The notes beneath the pieces are model-generated. The model searched no databases. It was not told where the DNA came from and saw only the letters and a program-made list of their open reading frames with translations. Of a stretch of 5,989 bases of DNA, positions 1 through 5,989 are shown piece by piece (position 1 is the first letter of the stretch; each line of letters starts with the position of its first letter). This DNA comes from an uncultured Chthoniobacterales bacterium. Lineage in GTDB: Bacteria > Verrucomicrobiota > Verrucomicrobiae > Chthoniobacterales > UBA10450. The translations under genes were made by a program, and so were the position numbers. The stretch covers positions 1 through 5,989 of the forward strand of contig CATPCN010000229.1 in assembly GCA_955652855.1 (NCBI GenBank), in the 5' to 3' direction.

Positions 1-22
1 AACCACTCCTCTAAGAAAAGGC

Positions 23-1879
23 ATGACTTTGCGGGATAAAGAGCGATTCGCGTCGCTTTCAGTTGTCATCGGTATCTGTCTTTTTCTAACGGCAATTACG
101 TGGGTGGTTTTCGCACCGACACTTCACGCCGAGTTTATTAACTACGATGACCCGACCTACGTCTATCAAGAGCCAAAAGTAACGAGCGGCCTGAGCATTC
201 AAGGAGTGATCTGGGCCTTTACCCATTTTCATTCTGAGAACTGGCATCCGCTCACGACGATCTCGCACATGCTCGATTGCCAGATATATGGGATCAATCC
301 TGGCGGACATCATTTCACCAATGTTCTTCTTCACACTCTGGCGGTGATCCTGTTGTTCTTGGTTCTGCGGCAAATGACCGGCGCGATGTGGCGAAGCGCG
401 TTTGTAGCAGCAGTTTTTGCCATTCACCCTCTTCGCGTTGAGTCGGTCGCTTGGGTTTCGGAGCGCAAAGATGTGCTAAGCGCGGTTTTTTTTATGCTGA
501 TTCTGAGCACTTACACTCGCTATGTGCGCACGCCATCTCTGAACCTTTATCTCTTGGTTGTTTTGCTTTTCGCTTTCGGACTGATGTCGAAACCTATGTT
601 GGTGACCGTCCCGTTTGTCTTGTTGTTGCTCGACTATTGGCCTCTGCAGCGGATTGTCGATCTTGCCGCCTTGCGAAAGTTTGCGTTGGAAAAAATTCCA
701 TTGCTAGCGCTCGCCGCGACTTCTTGCGTTGTTACGCTTTTTGCCCAGAAGGAAACGGTCAGTTCTCTTGAAAAATTGCCTCTTCTGTGGCGGCTTAATA
801 ACGCCTGCGCCACTTATCTCATTTACATTTGGCAGATGATCTGGCCGGTGCGCCTCTTGCCGTTTTATTTTCACCCTGGAAGTCATTTGCCGGCTTGGAG
901 TATCGCTATTTCGATCGCATTGTTGCTCGCTGTGACGGCGCTAGCATTCGCCGCGCGTCGCCGATGGCCTTATCTGCTTACCGGTTGGCTTTGGTATTTG
1001 GGAATGCTTGTCCCAGTGATCGGGCTTGTTCAAGTGAGCATGCAGGCTCGGGCAGATCGCTACACCTACTTGCCGCAGATTGGATTGTATCTGGTCGTTG
1101 CATGGGGAGTCGTCGATTTATTAGCGCGATCGCGCCATCGTCGATTAGTTCTAGGGGCTTGCGCAGCGATTGTGCTCGGGGCTTTGCTGCCTATGGCTCG
1201 CGCGCAAGTTTCTTACTGGCGCAACAGCGAATCGCTCTGGACCCATGCCCTGGCTCTAAATCCGCGCGATGGCTTGGCCGAGTTTAGTCTCGGCGACTCT
1301 TTTCTAAGTTGCGATCGCGTGGCCGAGGCGATTCCTCACCTGGAAAAGGCAATTTCGATGTTGCCTAAGTATGCTCCAGCACATTTCCAATTGGCGTTGG
1401 CTCTCGGCCTCGAAGGACAATTAGAGGCGGCTATCGATCAATATCGCAAGGTTCTCTCTTCGGGATCCGATACGCTAGCGGTCCGGTACAACCTTGCTAA
1501 TGCTCTTCTGCAAAAGGGAGAGGTGCAGGAAGCGATTGCTCAATATCAAGCTGCATTGAAGATCCGTCCGGATGACGCGGATGCGCAAATCAACTTAGGC
1601 AACGCGTTGTTGGCGAATGGCCAGATCGCAGAAGCAATCACCTACTACGAAAACGCGTTGAAGCTTCAACCCGAAAAAGCAATCGCTCATTATAATTTGG
1701 CCGTCGCTTTTCACCGCCAAGATCGCTTGGCCGAAGCCATCGCTCATTATAGAAAAGCGCTCGCCATCGACCCGGGTTATCCTGATGTTCATTACAATTT
1801 GGGCCAGGCGCTGTTGCAAAATGGCGAGGCAGACGAAGCAAGGCGTCATTTGGAAATGAGCGAGACTCCCCAGAAGTGA
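23..1879 (+). CDS. TMTC-like polytopic membrane protein with C-terminal TPR array (putative GT-C glycosyltransferase), first of a tandem pair
   Basis: The 618-residue protein has two parts. Residues ~12-410 are strongly hydrophobic, with about eleven or twelve membrane segments; residues 417-618 are TPRs. The first outer loop, after TM1, carries N40-Y-D42-D43 and W74-H-P-L. Further conserved blocks are H135-P-L-R-V-E-S-V-A-W, ending E147-R-K-D150, and Q341-A-R-A-D-R-Y-T-Y-L-P351. This order (acidic pair in loop 1, HP-xx-E-V-A block, then TPRs) matches eukaryotic TMTC O-mannosyltransferases, which are GT-C enzymes using a polyprenyl-phosphate sugar. From that I infer sugar transfer at the periplasmic face, with D42/D43 as candidate catalytic or metal ligands and periplasmic TPRs binding the acceptor. 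Substrate and acceptor are unknown. The frame is open to the left edge. ATG at 23 is chosen because it leaves a short charged N-terminus before TM1, as in the paralogue. AAGG at 18-21 is too close to that ATG but well spaced for TTG at 29. The gene overlaps the next by four bases. A non-catalytic membrane TPR protein is the alternative. Confidence 0.85.
   Translation: MTLRDKERFASLSVVIGICLFLTAITWVVFAPTLHAEFINYDDPTYVYQEPKVTSGLSIQGVIWAFTHFHSENWHPLTTISHMLDCQIYGINPGGHHFTNVLLHTLAVILLFLVLRQMTGAMWRSAFVAAVFAIHPLRVESVAWVSERKDVLSAVFFMLILSTYTRYVRTPSLNLYLLVVLLFAFGLMSKPMLVTVPFVLLLLDYWPLQRIVDLAALRKFALEKIPLLALAATSCVVTLFAQKETVSSLEKLPLLWRLNNACATYLIYIWQMIWPVRLLPFYFHPGSHLPAWSIAISIALLLAVTALAFAARRRWPYLLTGWLWYLGMLVPVIGLVQVSMQARADRYTYLPQIGLYLVVAWGVVDLLARSRHRRLVLGACAAIVLGALLPMARAQVSYWRNSESLWTHALALNPRDGLAEFSLGDSFLSCDRVAEAIPHLEKAISMLPKYAPAHFQLALALGLEGQLEAAIDQYRKVLSSGSDTLAVRYNLANALLQKGEVQEAIAQYQAALKIRPDDADAQINLGNALLANGQIAEAITYYENALKLQPEKAIAHYNLAVAFHRQDRLAEAIAHYRKALAIDPGYPDVHYNLGQALLQNGEADEARRHLEMSETPQK
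1271..1876 (+). repeat. TPR array of the first membrane protein (five full repeats plus a short sixth)
   Basis: Residues 417-618 divide without gaps into 34-residue units at 417-450, 451-484, 485-518, 519-552 and 553-586, with a 32-residue sixth unit ending at the C-terminus. Most show the TPR pattern: N-L at positions 6-7, small residues at 8 and 20, an E-A-I around 19-21, A at 27 and P near 32. The second unit ends SSGSD and lacks the usual proline, so its turn is degenerate. Units three to five are the most regular. The array begins directly after the last membrane segment and a Y-W-R-N-S-E-S-L-W-T-H helix shared with the paralogue. TPRs form superhelical peptide-binding surfaces; here they probably face the periplasm. 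Confidence 0.9.
1876..1879 (+). promoter_or_regulatory. GTGA stop/start overlap (translational coupling site)
   Basis: The second gene's GTG start (1876-1878) overlaps the first gene's TGA stop (1877-1879). No good Shine-Dalgarno sequence is visible in the 20 bases upstream, which are only moderately purine-rich. Ribosomes finishing the first gene probably re-initiate here, giving coupled and roughly matched synthesis. The start is supported because it places the first membrane segment and the N-Y-D-D motif almost as in the upstream paralogue; the next in-frame ATG would remove both. Confidence 0.75.
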
Positions 1880-3807
1880 GTAAAATAATTACCGCGAATT
1901 CCCGGTGGGGAGTTCTTGCTGCTTACATTTTTCTCGTCGCGCTCACGTGGTCGGTATTCGGCCAGACGCTCGGCCACGAATTCATAAACTACGACGACCC
2001 TTCCTACGTTTATGAGAATCCCCACGTCCGGGGAGGTGTGACAATGCAAGCGATAGCCTGGGCGTTTGCCCACAGCCATGGCCAGAACTGGCATCCCCTG
2101 ACATCGATTTCGCACATTCTCGATTGTCAGGTCTACGGGTTGAAGGCGGGCGGGCATCATTTCACGAACGTGGTGCTGCACACCATCACCGTCATTCTGC
2201 TTTTTTTTGTCCTGCGGGAGGTGACGGGTACACTGTGGCGAAGTCTGTTTGTGGCGGCGGTCTTTGCGGTTCACCCGTTGCGCGTTGAGTCGGTAGCCTG
2301 GGTAGCGGAGCGCAAGGACGTGTTGAGCGGAGCGTTTTTTATGCTGGCTCTGTTGGCGTACGTGCGCTACGCGCGAAGTCCCGCGCGTGGTCGCTACATT
2401 ATAATGTCGATCTTGTTCGCGCTTGGACTCTTGTCCAAGCCGATGCTGGTAACAGTGCCATTCGTCCTCTTGCTGCTTGACTACTGGCCCCTGCAACGCT
2501 TCGCCTATCTCACCCCGGTAAAATCGAAGATTACGTCTTCTCGTTGGTGGGATCGACAATCGGTCGCGCGGCGTCTGATTCTGGAAAAAATTCCGCTGCT
2601 CGGCCTCTCCGCTGCGTCATGCGCAGTTACTCTGCTGGTGCAGCATCAATTGATTGGCTCGACCGAGAGGCTGCCTCTTCCGTGGCGGGTCAATAATGCC
2701 GCGATGACTTACTTGGTCTATGTCCGGGACATGTTTTGGCCGATGCGCTTGGCGCCATTTTATCCTCATCCCGAGAGCCAATTGCCGCTCTGGGAAATTG
2801 CATTTGCGGTGGTCGTGTTACTTGGAATCACGACAGCCGTTTTCATTCTGCGCAACAAACGGCCTTATCTCCTCACCGGCTGGTTATGGTACTTGGGAAT
2901 GCTCGTGCCGGTGATCGGAATCATCCAGGTTGGATGGCAGGCGCGGGCTGATCGTTACACTTACTTGCCGCAGATCGGGCTCTACCTCGCGTTAACGTGG
3001 GGGATTATCGATCTTTCCGCTTGGTGGCCTCAGCGCAGAAAGATTGTAGGCGCCGCCGCAGCAGTGGTGATTGCGGTTCTCGCTTGGTGCGCGTGGATCC
3101 AGACCTCGTATTGGAAAAATAACGAGAGACTATGGACTCACACACTCGCTGTAACGGAAAAGAACGACGTTGCTCTTAACAACCTGGGCGTCGTGTTCCT
3201 GGCACGAGGTCTTGTCGATGAAGCCCTTTCGAGATTTCAAGAGGCTGTGTCCCTCCGCCCGGACAATGCCCCGGCCCAAGGGAACCTCGGCAAAGCCTTT
3301 CTGCAAAAGGGAAACTTGGGCGAAGCGATGACGCATTATCATAGGTTGCTGCAAATTGAGCCGGACAATTTGGAAGCGCACAACATTTTAGGAACTGCTT
3401 TTTTCCAAGAGGGCAAGGTCAATGAAGCGATCGCGGAATGGCAGCGAATCCTGGCGATCGAACCCGATAACGGAAATGCCCTGAGCAATCTGGCGTGGGT
3501 CCTGGCGACTTATCCAGATGCGTCGATCCGAAATGGTGCGAAAGCGGTCGATTTCGCTCAACGTGCGGTTTCGATTTCCGATCAACGGAGTCCAATAATC
3601 TTGCGCACTTTGGCGGCGGCTTATGCGGAAGATAAACGCTTTTCTGAAGCCATCGAAACGGCTCAAGAGGCCGCAAAGCTGGCGACCGCCCAGGGTAATG
3701 CAGCGCTGGCGCATGAACTCAAAGTGCAAATCGCGCTTTACCGCAAAAGCGCTCCCCTGCGCGACACCCCTACAATTCAACCCCAACCTTCTCCCTCGCC
3801 CCGTTGA
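1876..3807 (+). CDS. TMTC-like polytopic membrane protein with TPR tail (putative GT-C glycosyltransferase), second of a tandem pair
   Basis: The 643-residue protein is a paralogue of the upstream product; by eye roughly two thirds of residues match across the first ~200. It keeps every conserved block: N38-Y-D40-D41, W72-H-P-L, H133-P-L-R-V-E-S-V-A-W to E145-R-K-D148, and Q355-A-R-A-D-R-Y-T-Y-L-P365. About eleven or twelve membrane segments precede residue ~420. It carries about 17 extra residues, rich in basic and polar residues, after the L-L-L-L-D-Y-W-P-L-Q-R segment (near residues 215-235). The TPR region occupies 431-605. It ends in a modified repeat with L-A-W-V-L-A-T...R-N-G-A-K and a Pro/Ser-rich tail. 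Family knowledge suggests a GT-C type, lipid-linked-sugar-dependent transferase at the periplasmic face, by analogy with eukaryotic TMTC; substrate is unknown. The GTG start overlaps the upstream stop. The different tail suggests a different acceptor or a partner role beside the first protein. Confidence 0.87.
   Translation: MSKIITANSRWGVLAAYIFLVALTWSVFGQTLGHEFINYDDPSYVYENPHVRGGVTMQAIAWAFAHSHGQNWHPLTSISHILDCQVYGLKAGGHHFTNVVLHTITVILLFFVLREVTGTLWRSLFVAAVFAVHPLRVESVAWVAERKDVLSGAFFMLALLAYVRYARSPARGRYIIMSILFALGLLSKPMLVTVPFVLLLLDYWPLQRFAYLTPVKSKITSSRWWDRQSVARRLILEKIPLLGLSAASCAVTLLVQHQLIGSTERLPLPWRVNNAAMTYLVYVRDMFWPMRLAPFYPHPESQLPLWEIAFAVVVLLGITTAVFILRNKRPYLLTGWLWYLGMLVPVIGIIQVGWQARADRYTYLPQIGLYLALTWGIIDLSAWWPQRRKIVGAAAAVVIAVLAWCAWIQTSYWKNNERLWTHTLAVTEKNDVALNNLGVVFLARGLVDEALSRFQEAVSLRPDNAPAQGNLGKAFLQKGNLGEAMTHYHRLLQIEPDNLEAHNILGTAFFQEGKVNEAIAEWQRILAIEPDNGNALSNLAWVLATYPDASIRNGAKAVDFAQRAVSISDQRSPIILRTLAAAYAEDKRFSEAIETAQEAAKLATAQGNAALAHELKVQIALYRKSAPLRDTPTIQPQPSPSPR
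3166..3690 (+). repeat. TPR array of the second membrane protein (three regular, one expanded, one C-terminal repeat)
   Basis: Residues 431-464, 465-498 and 499-532 are regular 34-residue TPRs, each ending in R-P-D-N or E-P-D-N. The fourth unit (533-571) is expanded to about 39 residues: its helices are separated by Y-P-D-A-S-I-R-N-G-A-K. The fifth (572-605) starts S-P-I-I-L-R-T-L-A-A-A-Y. A helical stretch (606-629) and a Pro/Ser-rich end (T-P-T-I-Q-P-Q-P-S-P-S-P-R) close the protein. From recall, the expanded L-A-W/R-N-G block is a common ending of TPR proteins in this bacterial group and may cap the solenoid. It is absent from the upstream paralogue. Confidence 0.88.
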
Positions 3808-3942
3808 GAACTTCCGCAGCGAGCGCCAAGTCTACTCGCCTTAACACCGGCGACGGGTCGCCGCCAACCGGTCGTTTAAGAAACGAATCGGCCGGGCCTG
3901 TTTCCAAGCCCGGCCGCCGTTGATTAACCTTTGTGTTTGGGG
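3808..3942. other. Convergent intergenic region with three inverted repeats
   Basis: This 135-base gap separates the stop of the second membrane-protein gene from the stop of the oppositely oriented receptor gene. Both flanking genes end here, so no promoter is expected and none was recognised. Besides the strong stem listed separately, it contains a 7-bp inverted repeat at 3848-3854/3857-3863 (CGGCGAC/GTCGCCG, two-base spacer, or six pairs with a four-base loop). It also has a 6-bp one at 3872-3877/3881-3886 (TCGTTT/AAACGA, three-base loop). No small ORF with coding character stood out. Confidence 0.7.
3889..3916 (-). terminator. Probable Rho-independent terminator of the receptor gene, possibly bidirectional
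   Basis: CGGCCGGGC at 3889-3897 pairs perfectly with GCCCGGCCG at 3908-3916, leaving a ten-base loop. Read on the - strand it starts 26 bases past the receptor's TAA and is followed by ATTCGTTTCTTAAAC, a T-rich but interrupted tail. On the + strand it lies about 80 bases after the upstream gene's TGA and is followed by an interrupted T-rich stretch (3920-3938). The stem is strong but neither side has an unbroken U tract. Termination is therefore likely rather than certain, with the receptor side better supported. Confidence 0.6.
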
Positions 3943-5989
3943 TTAGAAGTGCTTCCTAATCGCCATGTACCAGAAGCGGCCTTTGATGTCGGCAGTCGAT
4001 TCATCGTAGCCGTTTTCAAATGCGCCCGACACAAACGGCGGAGGCTGGTCGAAGACGTTGTTCATGCCAAGCGTGAGCGTGGTGCCATTGAGCCAGGCTC
4101 TCCAGCCGCAGGGATTGTACTCCGCGGTGGAAACCGGCGCCACGTTCTTGTCTTTGCCATCCTTCATCTTCACGTTCTTGCCACCGTCCTTGGCATAGCC
4201 AGCCACTTCAGTTTGAGCGGCCGGCGCCGGTAAGTTGAATGCGTACGACGCGAGGAGATCGAGCGTGACCCACTCGCGGATGTTGCGATCGTGGTTCTTG
4301 GTTATGAAGTCGCTCGGAGGCGTATGGTTACCGCCGTACGGGCCCCCGCGGGCGCTCCCACTATCACTATATTGCCCGATGTAATGCACCGTAGCGCCCG
4401 TTGTGAGCCCGCCCAGGTCGTAATATTGGCTGGCGTAAATGCGGTTCTGCGGCAGTGACCCGAAATCGAGGAAGTTGCCTGTTTCATCGATTCTCTTGCC
4501 GCCGGGTTGGGCCGCAAACACGTATCTGGCCAGATAGGTGCCGTTGATCGTGGTTGTAAAGGTCCCCCAATCGCCGTGGCCCAACCTGGTGGTCTCGAAT
4601 TGGTAGACGCCCTGCCAGTCAAGCCCTTCCTCGCGCAGAGCGCCGAGGTTAAACACAGTGTTATCCACCTGGACAAGTTCACCGGTGTGGCCGGACGGGT
4701 CGACCGGACCCGGGGTGCCGTCACGCGTGACTTTCCCTGGGAACAGGTTGGAGTGCGCGATGATGAAACTCGAACTGAACGGAGAGACGGCCTCTCTCAT
4801 ATCGATGTGCCAAAAGTCGGCGCTCACCGTCAGACCCGTTAGCCAGCTCAGCCATTTGCCGGGCGTAACGACCATTCCGTAGCTCCACTCGTAAGCTGTT
4901 TCCGGTTTAAGGTTCGGATTGCCACCAACGAGCGTCCGGATCTGCGGCGTGGCGCTCGTCCCTGAAGGGTGGAAGGGATCTCCCACCACTGGGAACGACT
5001 CCGCCACGGCCTTGGTCACCTCGTTAAGGAACGGCTGGTGAAACGCCTCGTTATAACTCGCCCGGATCGTCCAGGCCGTATCGATCGGCTGCCAACGCAC
5101 CGAGAACTTCGGCCTTTCGGCGGGTTCATGAAAATCGCTGAAGTACTCATAGCGTTCCGCCAGGTCGAACTCCAAACTGTAAAGGAGCGGGAAGTTCCAC
5201 GTCGGACTCGTAACCGGGATACGGAGTTCGCCGTAGATCGACCATGTATCTCGATTTCCTCTGGACGCTTGCAAGTCGGTCGAGCCGATCGTGCTAAATG
5301 TCGTGTTCAGCGAGTCAGGGTTATTTTTGTATCGCTGGGTTTCATGCTCCGAGCCCAAGGCAAAGGAAAGCGGCCCAGCCGGAAGGCTGAAGAGATCGCC
5401 ATTGATCTTGGCATATTCGACCATTTCACTAGTGACCGACGTATTATGCAGCGTAACAAGGACACGGTCTTGAGCGGCCTGAGTATTCTTGCCCCTTGTA
5501 AAAGGGTTAAATGCGGTGAGTGGATTTGTATCGGCCAGCGCTTCGCGCAAGCCGGGTTTGCTTATCGCGCCCCCGAAAACCGACGATTCAGACACCTCGT
5601 CATATCGGAACCCCCCCTCCCAGTTCCAGGTCTTAAAGTAGTCGCCAAATTCACCCATCTCGCCCCGGAGACCGAAGTCCCAGGTATCGTCGTGTGACGT
5701 AACCTTGTTCGTGCGGTTACCCCCCTGAACGTCGCGGAATTTAACGCCGGTATATAAGGGCAAGCCAAAAAACGTCGTCGTCGTGTTTGAAACAGTGAAC
5801 GGGTTGAATGGGTTCTGTAAAGGCACGCTGATACCAGAGCCGCCATTTGGGAGGCCATTACTGCCGTTAAACGGGTCCGGCGTAACCGGCGCAGGCGCAA
5901 AGGCGGCATCGAAGAATGTACGAGCATATTTGAAGTCCGCGAAGACGGTCAAATACTTATCGCAAAGGTCTCGCTGGAACGATCCGTAC
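3943..5989 (-). CDS. TonB-dependent outer-membrane receptor, C-terminal part (5' end outside the window)
   Basis: About 681 residues are visible. The frame stays open to the right edge (reading Y-G-S-F-Q-R-D-L-C-D-K-Y-L-T-V-F), so the TTG at 5952 is not the start; the signal peptide, TonB box and plug must lie beyond. Long alternating hydrophobic/polar strands fit a 22-stranded barrel. Receptor hallmarks are F-S-V-R-W-Q-P then R-A-S-Y-N-E-A-F-H-Q-P-F-L-N-E (about 5010-5115), N-P-N-L-K-P-E-T (4897-4920), D-F-W-H-I-D, and the penultimate-strand motif L-G-M-N-N-V-F-D. The protein ends G-R-F-W-Y-M-A-I-R-K-H-F, with the C-terminal Phe typical of outer-membrane barrels. Such receptors import iron chelates, cobalamin, sugars or other nutrients using TonB-ExbBD energy; the substrate cannot be told here. 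A 38-residue Lys/Asp-rich segment (4117-4230) precedes the last two strands. The gene converges on the TPR genes and has a likely terminator 26 bases past its stop. No frameshift is seen. Confidence 0.93.
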   Translation of the reverse strand, partial: YGSFQRDLCDKYLTVFADFKYARTFFDAAFAPAPVTPDPFNGSNGLPNGGSGISVPLQNPFNPFTVSNTTTTFFGLPLYTGVKFRDVQGGNRTNKVTSHDDTWDFGLRGEMGEFGDYFKTWNWEGGFRYDEVSESSVFGGAISKPGLREALADTNPLTAFNPFTRGKNTQAAQDRVLVTLHNTSVTSEMVEYAKINGDLFSLPAGPLSFALGSEHETQRYKNNPDSLNTTFSTIGSTDLQASRGNRDTWSIYGELRIPVTSPTWNFPLLYSLEFDLAERYEYFSDFHEPAERPKFSVRWQPIDTAWTIRASYNEAFHQPFLNEVTKAVAESFPVVGDPFHPSGTSATPQIRTLVGGNPNLKPETAYEWSYGMVVTPGKWLSWLTGLTVSADFWHIDMREAVSPFSSSFIIAHSNLFPGKVTRDGTPGPVDPSGHTGELVQVDNTVFNLGALREEGLDWQGVYQFETTRLGHGDWGTFTTTINGTYLARYVFAAQPGGKRIDETGNFLDFGSLPQNRIYASQYYDLGGLTTGATVHYIGQYSDSGSARGGPYGGNHTPPSDFITKNHDRNIREWVTLDLLASYAFNLPAPAAQTEVAGYAKDGGKNVKMKDGKDKNVAPVSTAEYNPCGWRAWLNGTTLTLGMNNVFDQPPPFVSGAFENGYDESTADIKGRFWYMAIRKHF
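4117..4230 (-). other. Lysine/aspartate-rich segment inside the receptor, between late barrel strands
   Basis: These 38 codons lie between the strand W-V-T-L-D-L-L-A-S-Y-A-F and the strand T-L-T-L-G-M-N-N-V-F-D. They start P-A-P-A-A-Q-T-E-V-A and contain a core with six lysines, K-D-G-G-K-N-V-K-M-K-D-G-K-D-K-N-V, then end S-T-A-E-Y before N-P-C-G-W-R-A-W. The core looks like two copies of a K-D-G-x-K-N-V unit, and the DNA cacgttcttg recurs exactly at 4141-4150 and 4171-4180. The composition fits a flexible exposed loop, not a barrel strand. Confidence 0.7.

Noticed and set aside
1682..1751. A repeated 13-mer, atcgctcattata, at 1682-1694 and 1739-1751.
   Set aside because: Both copies encode A-I-A-H-Y or part of it, but at different positions in the TPR unit (helix A and helix B). 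This reflects similar helix sequence, not a regulatory or mobile repeat.
486..2208. Eight-T runs at 486-493 in the first gene and 2201-2208 in the second, considered as phase-variation or slippage sites.
   Set aside because: Both encode consecutive Phe codons in membrane helices, both frames are intact, and runs of eight T are unremarkable for such helices. Nothing else suggests switching.
1846..2559. A 237-codon open frame on the - strand across the junction of the two membrane-protein genes.
   Set aside because: It is antisense to conserved coding sequence of both paralogues, and its product is rich in Arg, Gln and His with no recognisable domain. It is a shadow of the real genes.
4969..5697. 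A 242-codon open frame on the + strand inside the receptor gene.
   Set aside because: It lies opposite well-conserved barrel sequence, and its product is Arg-rich with no family resemblance. It is explained by the codon use of the receptor.
23..5989. The idea that the TPR glycosyltransferase pair and the receptor form one functional system, for example with the receptor as glycosylation acceptor.
   Set aside because: The genes are convergent, separated by likely terminators, and nothing in the receptor sequence marks it as a substrate. Adjacency alone does not support the link.

Overview
The window holds three protein genes and one short intergenic gap. Two tandem + strand genes encode closely related multi-spanning membrane proteins with C-terminal tetratricopeptide (TPR) repeats. 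They converge on a - strand gene for an outer-membrane TonB-dependent receptor, which runs off the right edge. No RNA genes, CRISPR arrays, insertion sequences or other mobile elements were seen. The receptor shows the organism is Gram-negative. The style of the proteins points to the Verrucomicrobiota (Opitutus/Chthoniobacter-like lineages, often soil): the long linker between the last barrel strands of the receptor, and the HPLRVESVAWVxERKDVL membrane proteins with an 'LAWVLAT...RNG' TPR tail. That assignment rests on recalled family resemblance, not on a search.

Layout. Positions 23-1879 and 1876-3807 are two paralogous genes overlapping by four bases (GTGA), so they are almost certainly co-transcribed and translationally coupled. 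Each protein has about eleven or twelve membrane segments in its first ~410 residues. The first outer loop carries an N-Y-D-D motif, and TPRs follow the last membrane segment. This is the architecture of the eukaryotic TMTC proteins, which are GT-C type O-mannosyltransferases, so a lipid-sugar-dependent glycosyltransferase acting at the periplasmic face is the best hypothesis. The membrane halves are very alike. The TPR tails differ: the first ends in a plain TPR array, the second in fewer regular repeats, a modified repeat block and a Pro-rich tail.

Positions 3808-3942 form a 135-base convergent intergenic gap with three inverted repeats. The strongest is a perfect 9-bp GC-rich stem just past the receptor's stop codon and is probably a terminator, perhaps bidirectional. 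Positions 3943-5989 (- strand) encode the C-terminal ~681 residues of the receptor. Its signal peptide, TonB box and plug lie beyond the window.

Nothing in the sequence ties the receptor functionally to the two membrane proteins; they are convergent neighbours. No clearly new multi-gene system was found. The points most worth following are the coupled TMTC-like pair with divergent TPR tails and a long lysine-rich segment that topology places on the periplasmic side of the receptor barrel.
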